A stretch of 64,000 nt of DNA from NCBI GenBank assembly GCA_002348045.1, contig DDYO01000023.1:9742-73741 (forward strand), in the 5' to 3' direction. Positions 15,784 to 25,506 of the stretch are shown here, piece by piece (the first letter of the stretch is position 1; every line of letters begins with the position of its first letter). The notes beneath the pieces were generated by a model. It was given only the letters and a program-made list of their open reading frames with translations. It was not told the origin of the DNA and made no database searches. This stretch comes from Anaerolineales bacterium UBA2232. GTDB lineage: Bacteria; Chloroflexota; Anaerolineae; UBA2200. The position numbers were made by a program, and so were the translations under genes.

Positions 15784-17283
15784 CTAGCGCGCTGCAAGCT
15801 CCGGGAGCGTACAGGAAAGCCCCAGCGCCAGGCACAACCAGAACAGCGTAACAGCTGGCTGGAAGTTGATGTTAAAGTAATAGTGGTCGAGCACGCTCGT
15901 GACCATCACACCAACCAGGGCGGTCAGGAAGGCGAGCAATATTGCCTCGTCGCGAGGCCGGCCCGCCAGGGGCGCAAGCCCTCGCCACATGTGGACAACG
16001 GCGATGCCCAGAATGACAAAAAAAGTCAGCAAGCCAAGCAGGCCCATCTCTTCAGCAAGGAGCAAATACACACTGGATACCCCGATGTAGGTGTCGATAT
16101 CCGGCGCGCCGGCAAAGCCTACCCCGAGCAGTGGATAGCGAGAGATGAGGGTCAGTGCGTCCTTGTACTCGCCAAAGCGCATCTGGGTGGCAAGGTCCTC
16201 ACCACGAAAACCCACTATGAAACGATCGACATAGTACTGAGTGGGTGGAAGGAGCAGGATAACGAGGGCGATGACCAGCAGGAGGACAAGGAATCTCCGA
16301 TAGTGCAGGAACACCAGCAGGGTACCTGCCACAGCTAAACCGAGCATGGCGCTGCGAGAGTAGGTGAGTATCAGGCAGACGGCCATCGTCGCCCAGATCG
16401 GCACGACAATCCAGTTGATGCCTCGCCAGTGCAGCCCTCGCCGGAAGATGGGCAGTGGATCAGGGGTCAGGAGCTGGGGTGTCGCGAGGGCGGTTGCGAA
16501 CAAGAGGAGCCCCCCGAGGGAGTTGGGATCAATAGCGGTCGATGTAGCTCGCAGGGGTAAGCTGGAGTCGTTTTCAACATAACGCAAGACGGTGTCCCCC
16601 GCTGGATAGTGGAACACCCGGAGGGCTGACAACAAGCGAACGGTGAGGTCCTTGGGGAGGAAGTAGAGCACTAGCCCCAGGACAGCGGTGGCAAATCCTG
16701 CCAAAATGATCACCGTGAGGACATCACCCACACTCCGGGGACCTCGTACGTTGTTGGCGATGAGAAACACAAGAAAGAGGGCTAACAGGAACTCTACGAA
16801 ATGCCGCAGGAGATTGGTGGTTAGCGGTCCGTAGGACAGGCCGATGATGAACGACAGACAAGCCAGCCCCATGAAGAGGACGAGTGGAATGGTGCCGGGC
16901 GGCAAGATGACCTCCTCTTGCTTCTTGCGGGCCAATCGGAAAAGCCAGCTGACGATCAGGATGCCCAGGGTTACGTCCAGAAAGGTTGGGGTGAAGCCAA
17001 TGTCAGGCACTGGTACGGATCCGTAGGGAAGAAGGAAGATGATGGCCACCGTAGCGTACAGAGTCAGTTGCATGCTCCGCAGCAGCAGCAATCCCCCGGT
17101 GAGTCCAAGCAGGAGGGCAACGGCGAGGAGAGGGCCCAGGAACGCAAAGAGGCCTCCGACTGTCAAGCCCACGATCGCCGATAGCAGGAGGACTGCGATC
17201 ACTCTACGAACACGTGGGCCAGTTACCAGCCAGGACTGCAGGCTACGAACAGCGGTAGATCCTCTCACAGACACTCCTGCCAT
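15784..17283 (-). CDS. O-antigen ligase/polymerase-like membrane protein (Wzy/WaaL family)
   Basis: A 499-residue, very hydrophobic protein with about a dozen predicted membrane helices. Its large loop after residue 350 contains RFGEYKDALTLISRYPLLGVGF, the pattern shared by Wzy_C/O-antigen ligase proteins (an arginine plus a P-LLG-G segment). It would polymerise or ligate lipid-linked glycan units on the outer face of the membrane, completing the glycan pathway encoded upstream. The ATG at 17283 has no ribosome site; a GTG at 17268 has AGGAG 5 bases before it and may be the true start. A promoter candidate lies at 17305-17333. Confidence 0.87.
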   Translation of the reverse strand: MAGVSVRGSTAVRSLQSWLVTGPRVRRVIAVLLLSAIVGLTVGGLFAFLGPLLAVALLLGLTGGLLLLRSMQLTLYATVAIIFLLPYGSVPVPDIGFTPTFLDVTLGILIVSWLFRLARKKQEEVILPPGTIPLVLFMGLACLSFIIGLSYGPLTTNLLRHFVEFLLALFLVFLIANNVRGPRSVGDVLTVIILAGFATAVLGLVLYFLPKDLTVRLLSALRVFHYPAGDTVLRYVENDSSLPLRATSTAIDPNSLGGLLLFATALATPQLLTPDPLPIFRRGLHWRGINWIVVPIWATMAVCLILTYSRSAMLGLAVAGTLLVFLHYRRFLVLLLVIALVILLLPPTQYYVDRFIVGFRGEDLATQMRFGEYKDALTLISRYPLLGVGFAGAPDIDTYIGVSSVYLLLAEEMGLLGLLTFFVILGIAVVHMWRGLAPLAGRPRDEAILLAFLTALVGVMVTSVLDHYYFNINFQPAVTLFWLCLALGLSCTLPELAAR

Positions 17284-17304
17284 TTGTGGTTCTGTTCATT
17301 GTCG

Positions 17305-17333
17305 AGTGTAGCATAATACCTTTCCCTGGACAA
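17305..17333 (-). promoter_or_regulatory. Candidate promoter for the O-antigen ligase gene
   Basis: TTGTCC (17333-17328), a 17-base spacer and TACACT (17310-17305) on the minus strand lie in the 121-base gap between the GT39 stop and the ligase start. The spacing is ideal and both boxes match at 4 of 6 positions. Such a promoter would let the ligase be expressed apart from the long upstream operon. Confidence 0.45.
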
Positions 17334-17404
17334 GGGCAGGGCGAGCTTTCGGAAAGCCTTCTGGCCGGTTGGCCTTGCCCGCGAAGGCGAGGGATCCACC
17401 CGGA

Positions 17405-20200
17405 TTACCGGTGGATCTGCACTAATGTGAGCACGGCATGGTCTGCCTGCTGCCCACCCTGCTGGACCATCACTCGCTCACCGCTGCGCTCATCGTACAG
17501 CACCGCGATAAGGGTATAGTCCCCGGCGGGTAAGTCGGCAGGGAGGGCCAATTCGTGCTCATCGGTGATGACTTCGCCGGGCAGCCAGGCGGTGGTCGGA
17601 CGGGTCCAGCGGGCCGGAACGGCATCGTGCTGGGACACGGGTGGCGAACCGGGAACGAGGAGTTGCACGCTCACCTTGTAGCCCGAATTGACTGGCCCTT
17701 GGCACTTCCAGTAGAGCGTTGCCGTGAGTGTGGCGCCCGTCTGGACGGCAGCTTCCGACAGGTCGTAGCCAACCAATGCGATGGAAGGTCCAAAGTCCGC
17801 TGCGACAATGTGTTGCATGGGTGGCAGCACGTACTGGCGCTCGCGGGTTGAAACACGCACCGTGACCAGCCGCGCCATTCGATTCCGGGCACCGGCCTCG
17901 AGGTAGTACTCACCTGCGGGAAGGTCAGGGGGTACCGTGAACGCATAGACTGCACGGTTGACCTGGCCTCGGCCGAGATTGTCCTCGCGGTCAAATAGGA
18001 TCGGAAACTGCAGCTGCAGGGCCGCTTGGCCCTGGATGTCGACGAGCTGCAAGGCGACCGGCTCTCGGGCAGAAACTGGCGCCTCGTTGCGCCACCACAG
18101 GGATAAGATTACCGTCTCGCCCTGGCTGGGGCTGGACGTCGAGACGTCAAAGCCCAGCAGTTGCAGGCCACCCCCGATGTCAAGGTACAGGGCCTCCGCT
18201 GGTGGAGTTGGTTCAGGGCCCAAGTCGCTCTTTGTCAAGTCAATGGTCTCCAACGGTAGGAGCTGTCCACGATGCGCGTCATCGGCACTGGACCAATCCA
18301 GGTTGCGCCGCGTCGCAGGATCGAACACCTGCAACGATACGCGGTACTGGCCCTCTGGCAGGTCAGCTGGCAGGGTTAGGTCGGCGCGTCCTCGTATGGG
18401 TACACCCACTGGCCACACAGGAGGGAGAAAGTACGGAGTGCTCAGGGCCTGATCGTGGCGCAGGTATTCATTGCCCTGCGCATCGTGGAGGAGCCATGTG
18501 AAGCTGTAGTCTCGGGTCAGGTGCTCGATGGCCTGCCAGTAGAGGACATAATGCATTTGCCCACCTTCTCGCTGCCAGCGGTCAAATCCCAGGAGGCGCA
18601 GGCTCTGAAAGTCCACCTCCAAGGTCACCTGTGGTGATGGCGCGGCAGCGATCACGGTGTCGCGTTCAAGGATTTCAAAGGCAAGCAGCCGGTAGCCCAA
18701 GAACTGTGGCTGTGGCGTGATCTCGCGGCCTACCCGATTGAGCTCAGTCACCACCATATCCGTGGGGTCGGCGAACTCATAGTGCCACAGTACCAGCCAC
18801 ACCCGAGCCGGCTGACCGTGGAGGATTTCGTTGAGCTTGCCAGCAGCTCCCGTATAGTCCCGTCCAACGTGAAGTCCGTACCACTGGCTGCTGCCTTGGT
18901 AATAATGCTGCAAGGCGTACGGAGCGTTTTCGACGAGAAGGATGGCATCCTCGGGGCCAGTGTGTTGGCTCAGGTAAGTCGCGAGGCCTCGGGCATCATC
19001 ACGGGCGTTGCTCCTGCCTTGCACGACCTGGAGGGCCTCAGTTCCCGAGAGCATTACGATGGGCACGATGGCTGCGAGAAAGAAGAGCGGTCCCCACCGA
19101 CCCAGGCGGTGTAGAAGGGAGTAGAGCATGAGTGCCAGGGCGACGTACAGTGGCGGTGCAGCGATGATGGCGTAACGGGCTGCGAATTTTGGAGCAATGG
19201 CAACGGCCACATAGGCCAGTGCCAATGGGGAGACGACTGACAAAACCACTAGGGCGAATCGTGTGGCCCGTCCAGACCAACGCAAGCGGCTACGGAGGCC
19301 AATCAAGACCAACCCGATGGCAGCGGCTGCGCCAAGGAGCACACCCCAGCGTGCTGTGCTGCTGGGCAGGAACGTGCCCCACATGGCCCGAAGGAACGAG
19401 ATCGGATCAATCCTGGTGGTGACCCAGTAGTCGGGAGACCGGAACATGCGCAGCATCTGCTGAATGGCCGGCCAGACCCATGGCAGGTAGAAACCCCCGG
19501 CAAGGAGGGTGCCAACGACGGCAGCCCGCAGCCTCTTGTGGTCCAGGAAGAGAGCGTGGAGCAAGAAGGCGGGCAGGATGAAAGCGGAAAAGTACAGGGT
19601 GTAAAGGCTGGAAGTCACCAGCAGGATCCACAACGCCCAGGACCGACAAGCGGCGCGTTGAGTTCGGTTGATGGTACGCAGGTACAACCACACGGCGGCC
19701 AGAGCCAGCATGGCAGCCATGGCATACATCCGGGTTTCCTGTGCATAGTACGCCAGGAAGGGTGAAGTAGCTACGAGGCTGGACGCGCCGAGAGCGGCCA
19801 AAGTGCCCGCGTGGGCATCGGGTTCGCTATGGCCCCATACCTCTCGGGTGATGGCAAAGGCAAGTGGCACCAGCAATACGGTACAAGCCGCTGAGATGAA
19901 GCGTACTGCCCACTCACTCTCTCCTGCGAACAACATCCAAAAATGCAGCAGCAGGTAGTACAGTGGCGGGTGAATGTCCTCAGTAACCAGGGTGTGAAAC
20001 AAGGCAGGCAGCGATCGAGAGGCAAAGGTCGTGCTGAGGGCCTCGTCGAACCACAGGCCCTGCAGCCCCAAGGTGGGCACGTAAAGAAGGAACGCGGCCA
20101 GGGTCGGCAGGATGGCCAGCGCAATCCATCTGGAGTGAGGATGCAGCCTGGGGACCGGGTGAGGATCTGGAGTGTTCACTTGATGTTCAAGAGCTGCCAT
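17405..20200 (-). CDS. GT39-like membrane glycosyltransferase with three C-terminal beta-sandwich repeats
   Basis: A 931-residue protein. Residues about 25-440 form a GT-C membrane glycosyltransferase of the GT39/PMT/ArnT group: GLWFDEALSTTFASRS in the first external loop holds the DE motif that binds the lipid-phosphate sugar, followed by EDIHPPLYYLLLHFW. The region after about residue 540 is extracytoplasmic and contains three related modules, each starting with a (L/V)GYD or LGFD motif, then a YW/WW strand and LP-(A/D)-LP-(A/E)G-Y. The ATG at 20200 has GGAG upstream and is 10 bases after the previous stop. It probably transfers a sugar from a polyprenyl phosphate to an external acceptor; the modules may bind glycan or protein. 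Confidence 0.85.
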   Translation of the reverse strand: MAALEHQVNTPDPHPVPRLHPHSRWIALAILPTLAAFLLYVPTLGLQGLWFDEALSTTFASRSLPALFHTLVTEDIHPPLYYLLLHFWMLFAGESEWAVRFISAACTVLLVPLAFAITREVWGHSEPDAHAGTLAALGASSLVATSPFLAYYAQETRMYAMAAMLALAAVWLYLRTINRTQRAACRSWALWILLVTSSLYTLYFSAFILPAFLLHALFLDHKRLRAAVVGTLLAGGFYLPWVWPAIQQMLRMFRSPDYWVTTRIDPISFLRAMWGTFLPSSTARWGVLLGAAAAIGLVLIGLRSRLRWSGRATRFALVVLSVVSPLALAYVAVAIAPKFAARYAIIAAPPLYVALALMLYSLLHRLGRWGPLFFLAAIVPIVMLSGTEALQVVQGRSNARDDARGLATYLSQHTGPEDAILLVENAPYALQHYYQGSSQWYGLHVGRDYTGAAGKLNEILHGQPARVWLVLWHYEFADPTDMVVTELNRVGREITPQPQFLGYRLLAFEILERDTVIAAAPSPQVTLEVDFQSLRLLGFDRWQREGGQMHYVLYWQAIEHLTRDYSFTWLLHDAQGNEYLRHDQALSTPYFLPPVWPVGVPIRGRADLTLPADLPEGQYRVSLQVFDPATRRNLDWSSADDAHRGQLLPLETIDLTKSDLGPEPTPPAEALYLDIGGGLQLLGFDVSTSSPSQGETVILSLWWRNEAPVSAREPVALQLVDIQGQAALQLQFPILFDREDNLGRGQVNRAVYAFTVPPDLPAGEYYLEAGARNRMARLVTVRVSTRERQYVLPPMQHIVAADFGPSIALVGYDLSEAAVQTGATLTATLYWKCQGPVNSGYKVSVQLLVPGSPPVSQHDAVPARWTRPTTAWLPGEVITDEHELALPADLPAGDYTLIAVLYDERSGERVMVQQGGQQADHAVLTLVQIHR

Positions 20201-20210
20201 TGATCTCCAC

Positions 20211-22577
20211 CTACTCGGCCACACGGAGTCTCGTAAGAACGAGGTGGTCTGACTTGGGCTGGCCAGCCGCATCGAGCAGTGTCAGCCGCTCCTGGGTTTC
20301 GGCGAGGTACAACCCTATCTGGACAGAATAGGCGCCGAGAGGAGCGCTCTCTGGTACTGACAGTGTGAGTTGATCGGCAACGAGCGCATCCACGAGCCAG
20401 GAGGAAGTAGGCGCCTGTCCCTGCTGTGGCCAACCATCGTGCTGAGCGATCCGTTCGCCTCTCTCGTCCAACAGGTGCGCAAAGACGCTCCAATTCTCAC
20501 TCATCGGCTGCAAGGCACGCCAGTAAAGCGTCAGTCCCAGTGACTGCCCGGGTGAGACTCGACGATCGGTCACGTCATAGCCGACCAGTGCAATCCGACC
20601 GCCAAAGTTGACAGCAGTTGCATTGGGTAGCGAGAAAGATGCTGGTGTGATGGCCAAAGGATGAAAGCGCACCTGGTCATGGCCTGCCCAGAGGTCAGGG
20701 CTCGTGACGAGGAGCCGGCGCATAGTCAAAGGCTCGTAAAGCCCTATTTCGAGAATGACCTGGTCGGGAGTGAATGTTGTCACGGGCAGGGCCAGCATGT
20801 GAGGATCCGAAATGAGGTCGCCAGCTTGCCATCCGCGGGTAGGACAGGTGCTGAGACAAGGTGGGGCATCATGCTGAGCAACTACCAGGTCGTGCTGGCC
20901 CAACAGGTGTACAAATACCGTATAGTCCTCAGCCGGCGTGGCGAGGCACGTCCAGTACAGCGTGAGGTTGAGCACGTCACCAGGGTGCAATTCATTCTGG
21001 TCCACGGTGTAGGCCGTCAGCTCGATCTCGCCGGCAAGGACGATGTGCACCGGAACGGCGTTGGCTGGGACGGTAGCACTCTCGGTTTCGTATCGGGGCA
21101 TCTGGCGTTGATAGATGGTGACCGGCCCGCCCCAGAAGGTGAAGTCCTCGAAGACTCTGACCGGTTGGTAGGCCGCCGAAAACCATTGGTCCTGTCGCAG
21201 GTCATAGGAGTACAGTGGGTTCACCCGGGTGAGAACGACATAGTCTGGTTGATAGTGAAAAAGAGCCCAATGCATGTGTCCAGCGCGCAGGGCCTCAATG
21301 ACCGCTGGGCGCAGGAGGCCCAGAAAGTCCACCATGGTACGCTGCGCATAGTAGCCGATGACGCCTACTTCGGTGACGCCAACAGTGGCGTCAGGCGGCG
21401 TTTCCTGGTTGAGCCATTCACCCACGCGGCGATAGACGTTGACTTTGGCCTCGGGCAGAACCTTGTACTCAACCGCGTCCGGGGGAACCGCGCCCGGCTG
21501 GCGTAGGGCCTGACCGATGTGCGCGTTGGAGACCAACTGTGGAAGGACCAGGATCATCACCACGGCGATAGACAGGATCAATCGACTCCTGGGGGATGGA
21601 ACCCTGATAGCCAGAGTTTGCGCCCCGACACCTGCCACCACTACCAGTGCGGGAATCAGTGGTGCATAGTACCAGTGATATGGTGCAACGCCCAGGGCCA
21701 CGTAACCTGCTGCGTACAGGAGCGCCCAGGCGATGATGGGCCAGAGGCGTGGCTGTTGGCGCGTGCTCAAGATGCCCAGTATCAGGGCGGCAACAAGGGT
21801 GACATACAGCCAGCTCTGGTCGAAATATCCTCTGGCCAGGATGGCCGCGCCCTGCAAGAAGGTGGTGTGAGCGTAAAAGCCGGTCACTCCCAGGCGGGCC
21901 TGAGCGGCCTTGGCGGCCAAGGTAATGGGCAGGGGCGTACCGAACAACATCGTGAGGTACAGGAACCATGGTCCTGCCAGCCCCACGCCGATCGCCATGG
22001 ACCGCCAGGGAAGCGAACGCCTGGAGACGACATAATGCAAGCCCACGACCACGATGGGGATGATCCCGTCGTTACGAATCATCAGGGCCAGCGCGAGGAA
22101 GACTGCCGTGCGGGAAAGCCTCCTCGTGTCGTAAGAGTGGAATGCTGCCAGCACCAGGGCCAAGTAGAGGGCGGTCTCAAACCCAAGGCTGAGCCAGAGA
22201 AGCGGCGCTGTCAGGTACAGCAGGCTTGCCACCACCCCGGCCAGTCTCATTCCAGAGTTCCGGCACAGCAGATAGAGGCATATGGCGCCGATCAACATGG
22301 CGGCCACTCCCAGGGTATTGCTGAGGAGGGGTAAGTCAGCGGTTAGCCATGTACCCGCTGCCAGGAGAACGGCATATAGAGGCGCCGTGGTGCTCAACAC
22401 GGATTCTCCTTGGTTGTAAACGAGACCCAGGCCGTTTCGTAGGTTCCTGGCGTAGCGATAGGTAACAAACGGGTCATCGAAAGTCATCCCGCCGAGCAGG
22501 ATGCCGAGAATCAGCGCCGTGAATAACAACAGCAGCAGTATGCCCTTGTCAATCCTGTCCAGGTGCCGTGCCATCAC
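20211..22577 (-). CDS. GT39-like membrane glycosyltransferase with two C-terminal beta-sandwich repeats
   Basis: A 788-residue protein. It has roughly 11-12 membrane segments in residues 10-360, with FDDPFVTYRYARNL giving the DD acidic motif of GT-C enzymes in the first loop. A soluble middle part (about 370-510) follows, then two repeats of the module also seen in the neighbouring GT39 protein, for example IALVGYDVTDRRVSPGQSLG and a LTLYWRAL strand, then AHLLDERGERIAQHD. The start is GTG 22577 overlapping the previous stop as GTGA, or ATG 22574. It belongs to the same operon and probably decorates an external glycan or protein using a lipid-linked sugar donor. Confidence 0.83.
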   Translation of the reverse strand: MMARHLDRIDKGILLLLLFTALILGILLGGMTFDDPFVTYRYARNLRNGLGLVYNQGESVLSTTAPLYAVLLAAGTWLTADLPLLSNTLGVAAMLIGAICLYLLCRNSGMRLAGVVASLLYLTAPLLWLSLGFETALYLALVLAAFHSYDTRRLSRTAVFLALALMIRNDGIIPIVVVGLHYVVSRRSLPWRSMAIGVGLAGPWFLYLTMLFGTPLPITLAAKAAQARLGVTGFYAHTTFLQGAAILARGYFDQSWLYVTLVAALILGILSTRQQPRLWPIIAWALLYAAGYVALGVAPYHWYYAPLIPALVVVAGVGAQTLAIRVPSPRSRLILSIAVVMILVLPQLVSNAHIGQALRQPGAVPPDAVEYKVLPEAKVNVYRRVGEWLNQETPPDATVGVTEVGVIGYYAQRTMVDFLGLLRPAVIEALRAGHMHWALFHYQPDYVVLTRVNPLYSYDLRQDQWFSAAYQPVRVFEDFTFWGGPVTIYQRQMPRYETESATVPANAVPVHIVLAGEIELTAYTVDQNELHPGDVLNLTLYWTCLATPAEDYTVFVHLLGQHDLVVAQHDAPPCLSTCPTRGWQAGDLISDPHMLALPVTTFTPDQVILEIGLYEPLTMRRLLVTSPDLWAGHDQVRFHPLAITPASFSLPNATAVNFGGRIALVGYDVTDRRVSPGQSLGLTLYWRALQPMSENWSVFAHLLDERGERIAQHDGWPQQGQAPTSSWLVDALVADQLTLSVPESAPLGAYSVQIGLYLAETQERLTLLDAAGQPKSDHLVLTRLRVAE

Positions 22578-23755
22578 GTTCTAAGGGCTCCCAGCTCTTG
22601 ATAGAACTGAGCGGTTTGATCAGCGATGTGATCCCAACTGAACTGCTTGGCAAGAGCTGAGGCTCCCCGTCCCAGGCGCCGGCGCAATTCTGGATCGGTG
22701 ATCAGTCGCTCAGCAGCAGCGGAGATAGCGCGCACGTCATCGGGAGGGGCCAGCAGCACGTTCTGGTCATCCAAGAGAGTCTCAAGGCGCACTCGAGGCT
22801 GGGTGGAGATGATGGGCAGCCCGTGGGCCAGGGCTGCCATGAAGCTGCCCCGGCGATAGGAGGCTCCGTCTAGGTAGGGTAGTATACAGAGGTCGGATGC
22901 CCAGAAGTTGGCGGATACTTGCTCCGGCGCGGTGAAGCCTGTCCAGATCATCCGCTGCTCCAGGTTTAGCCCCTGAGCCAGCTCCTGGACGCGGCGCAAA
23001 GAGACGGCATTGGTTGGATCACTGGATCCGATCTGCCCTCCAATCATCAAGAGCTTGATCTTGTGTCCGCGGTGAATCAACTCCGCCGTAACGCGAAGCA
23101 ACGCCTCGCCTCCCTTGCTGGCATTGAGGAACCCGAAATAGCACAGCACGGTTTCATCCTCGGAGATTCCCATCGCGCTGCGGTGCGCGCTGCGGTCATA
23201 ATTCGGCGGAGCCTGTGTCGGAATGTTGCTGCCGATGGGGATCAAGCGCAATGGAGTGGTGAGCCGCGAGTCTAGGATGTCCTCTTGGTCTTCTTCGTTG
23301 GTGACAATCACTCCATCACAGTGACGCATCAAGAGCCTGTTTACAGCCTGGCGGAGGGGGCCAGCCTTTGGAAAGAGGTACGGCACTCTGAGGTCGTGGA
23401 GGGTTACCAGCAGGCGAGGACCTGGCTGGATCCTACGAATGAGCGAGGGCAGCAAGTTAATCGCTGGGTGCATGCCATACGCGGCAGTCTGGTACTGAAT
23501 GTGCACGACATCGGGCGTCGATTGGCGCATCGTTGACAGGACGATGGACCAACACTGCCAGTTCCAGCGAGTGACCACAGGGCGCACTTCAGGGTCGTGG
23601 GGCAGCGATGGCTCCGGGGGCGGTTGTGCTGCAGTGGAAGTGAGCACACACGTTGCATGACCCTGGTGCTGTAAGGCCCGTCCCAGCTCGCGAGTATAGT
23701 CGCCGACTCCGCCCTGCATCGGCGGGTACTCCCCGCTAATCAGACAAACCCTCAT
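22574..23755 (-). CDS. Glycosyltransferase family 4
   Basis: A 393-residue GT-B enzyme. The N-terminus (SGEYPPMQGGVGDYTREL) has the glycine loop of GT4 sugar transferases, VVHIQYQTAAYG is the acceptor-side strand, and the donor site is represented by GASYRRGSFMAALAHGLPII. Here the usual second glutamate region is less canonical, so the donor cannot be named. The gene is coupled to the upstream GT2 gene by an ATGA overlap and to the downstream GT39 gene by a GTGA overlap. Confidence 0.9.
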   Translation of the reverse strand: MRVCLISGEYPPMQGGVGDYTRELGRALQHQGHATCVLTSTAAQPPPEPSLPHDPEVRPVVTRWNWQCWSIVLSTMRQSTPDVVHIQYQTAAYGMHPAINLLPSLIRRIQPGPRLLVTLHDLRVPYLFPKAGPLRQAVNRLLMRHCDGVIVTNEEDQEDILDSRLTTPLRLIPIGSNIPTQAPPNYDRSAHRSAMGISEDETVLCYFGFLNASKGGEALLRVTAELIHRGHKIKLLMIGGQIGSSDPTNAVSLRRVQELAQGLNLEQRMIWTGFTAPEQVSANFWASDLCILPYLDGASYRRGSFMAALAHGLPIISTQPRVRLETLLDDQNVLLAPPDDVRAISAAAERLITDPELRRRLGRGASALAKQFSWDHIADQTAQFYQELGALRT

Positions 23756-24708
23756 GACTGCGCTCCAGTGCTTGGCCGTAGACCAGAACGCAGGACTTGT
23801 CGGTACGCTTGGATGCGCTCACGGCGCAGTGGCCTCTTGTGCCCCACCAACCACTTGGCCACTTCGAGGCCGAGTTGGTAGGCATAGATGAACAGGAGGT
23901 AGATGCGCAAAGCCTCACCAACTAAAGGGCCGTGGTGCTTGCGAAAATACTGGACCTTGCTGGTCTGGAAGTAGATGTGGCGCGCGGGCGCCACCTGACC
24001 GCTACTTTGTCCTTCATGGTGGATGATCTGGGCATCTGGAAAGTAGGCCACGCGCCAGCCGCTCATCTTGAAACGCCGGCACCAGTCCAACTCTTCGGAG
24101 TACATAAAGAACTGCTCATCGAGGGGGCCGACCTGCTCCCAGGCCTGGCGTCGTACGAGCAGGCATGCGCCCACCAGCCAGTCAACGTCCTGTTCCTGAT
24201 CGTCACTGCGGTCCTGCACATAGTAGGTTCGCAGCATGGGCATATTGGGGAACCATTGCTGCACCACCGTGCTTTCGACGAGTGCGGTAGCCAGAGTGGG
24301 AAAGCGGCGACGCGAGGGCTGTGTGCGGCCATCGGGGAACAGCAGGCGGGGTCCCAACACTCCGATGTCGGGGTGGGCTTCCATGTAGTCCACCATGCTG
24401 GACAATGCGGTTCCCACGACCTCCGTATCCGGGTTCAGCAGAAGCAAGTAGGTCCCGGTCGCTTGCCCCAATCCGACATTATTGCCGCGGGCGAAACCGA
24501 GGTTGCGTTCAGCTGCAATGAGCTTGACCGTGGGGAAGCGCCGAGCCACCACTTGCACGCTATCATCGGTTGAAGCGTTGTCCACGACGATGATTTCGCA
24601 GTCGTTCCGGCTGCTGTCAACGCGGAGCAGGATGGACGCCAGACAACGTTCCAACAAGGGTCGCACATTCCAGCTTACAATCACGATAGACAGAGTGGGC
24701 TCAGACAG
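23752..24708 (-). CDS. Glycosyltransferase family 2, apparent CTG start
   Basis: A GT-A enzyme of about 318 residues. It has IVIVSWNV at the N-terminus, VDNASTDDSV for nucleotide binding, LLLNPDTEV as the DxD-like metal site, and MYSEELDWCRRFKMSGW as the acceptor and base motif, all typical of rhamnosyl- or mannosyl-type GT2 enzymes. The only standard start, GTG 24684, falls inside the first beta strand. A CTG at 24708 would give the family-like N-terminus MSEPTLSIVIVSWN and has GAGGT 9 bases upstream. In the same frame an in-frame stop (that of tatD) lies just above, so no other start exists. I therefore annotate from the CTG. Confidence 0.85.
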   Translation of the reverse strand: MSEPTLSIVIVSWNVRPLLERCLASILLRVDSSRNDCEIIVVDNASTDDSVQVVARRFPTVKLIAAERNLGFARGNNVGLGQATGTYLLLLNPDTEVVGTALSSMVDYMEAHPDIGVLGPRLLFPDGRTQPSRRRFPTLATALVESTVVQQWFPNMPMLRTYYVQDRSDDQEQDVDWLVGACLLVRRQAWEQVGPLDEQFFMYSEELDWCRRFKMSGWRVAYFPDAQIIHHEGQSSGQVAPARHIYFQTSKVQYFRKHHGPLVGEALRIYLLFIYAYQLGLEVAKWLVGHKRPLRRERIQAYRQVLRSGLRPSTGAQS

Positions 24709-24726
24709 ATGAACCGTACCTCGCTT

Positions 24727-25506
24727 CTACTCAACCATCGGAGGCAGGCCAAACAGCGCTTGCGCGTTGGCGGTGGTGGCCTCGGCGACCCTGTCCACGC
24801 TGATACCCAGTAGCCTGGCGATACCTTGGGCAACCATGACCGTATAGGCTGGTTCGTTCCGTTGGCCGCGGTATGGATGAGGGGCCAGGTAGGGACAGTC
24901 GGTCTCCACCAGCATTCGTTCCAGGGGTATCTTGCGGACCACCTGTTGCAGGCTCTGTGCGTTGCGGAACGTTACTGGGCCGGCAAAGGAGATGTAGAAT
25001 CCCAAGCCGATGGCCTCATGAGCCATCTGCGCAGAACCCGAGAAGCAATGCAGTACCCCACGCAGCCGCCGGCCATGCGCTTTCAGCAGGGACAGGGTTT
25101 CGTCGTGGGCCTCGCGATCATGAATGATGACCGGCTTGTCCAATGTCTGGGCGAGCTTGAGTTGAGCAACGAACACCTCATGCTGCACAGCGGGCGGCGA
25201 CAGATTGTAGTGAAAGTCGAGGCCGATCTCGCCGATGGCCACAACCCGGTCTCTGGCGCACCACTGTGCCAGCTCGTCCAGATACGATGGCCTGGCGTGA
25301 ACTGCTTCGTGCGGATGAATGCCCACGGCTGCATACACCGTCGCATGCTGATCGGCGTAGGATACAGCCTTCTGACTGCTGGCCTGGTCAGCACCGACTG
25401 TCACTACGGCTGCCACGCCGGCGGCCGAAGCACGGGCGATTACTGCTTCACGGTCAGCGTCAAACCGATCTGCATCGAGATGGGCGTGCGTATCAACGAG
25501 AATCAC
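24727..25506 (-). CDS. tatD: TatD family metal-dependent hydrolase
   Basis: A 259-residue TIM-barrel metallohydrolase. The motifs are DTHAHLD (residues 5-11, first metal ligands), GIHPHE, GEIGLDFHY, the HD in IIHDREA, and ETDCPYLAPHPYRG, all diagnostic of TatD nucleases. Homologues act as 3'-5' deoxyribonucleases in repair or as D-aminoacyl-tRNA-type hydrolases. The GTG start overlaps the stop of the upstream phosphohexomutase (GTGA). Its position inside a glycan operon seems to be a passenger arrangement rather than a functional link. Confidence 0.93.
   Translation of the reverse strand: MILVDTHAHLDADRFDADREAVIARASAAGVAAVVTVGADQASSQKAVSYADQHATVYAAVGIHPHEAVHARPSYLDELAQWCARDRVVAIGEIGLDFHYNLSPPAVQHEVFVAQLKLAQTLDKPVIIHDREAHDETLSLLKAHGRRLRGVLHCFSGSAQMAHEAIGLGFYISFAGPVTFRNAQSLQQVVRKIPLERMLVETDCPYLAPHPYRGQRNEPAYTVMVAQGIARLLGISVDRVAEATTANAQALFGLPPMVE

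Noticed and set aside
17393..17417. Hairpin overlapping the GT39 stop as a terminator
   Set aside because: The stem is clear, but it overlaps the stop codon and there is no T-run after it.
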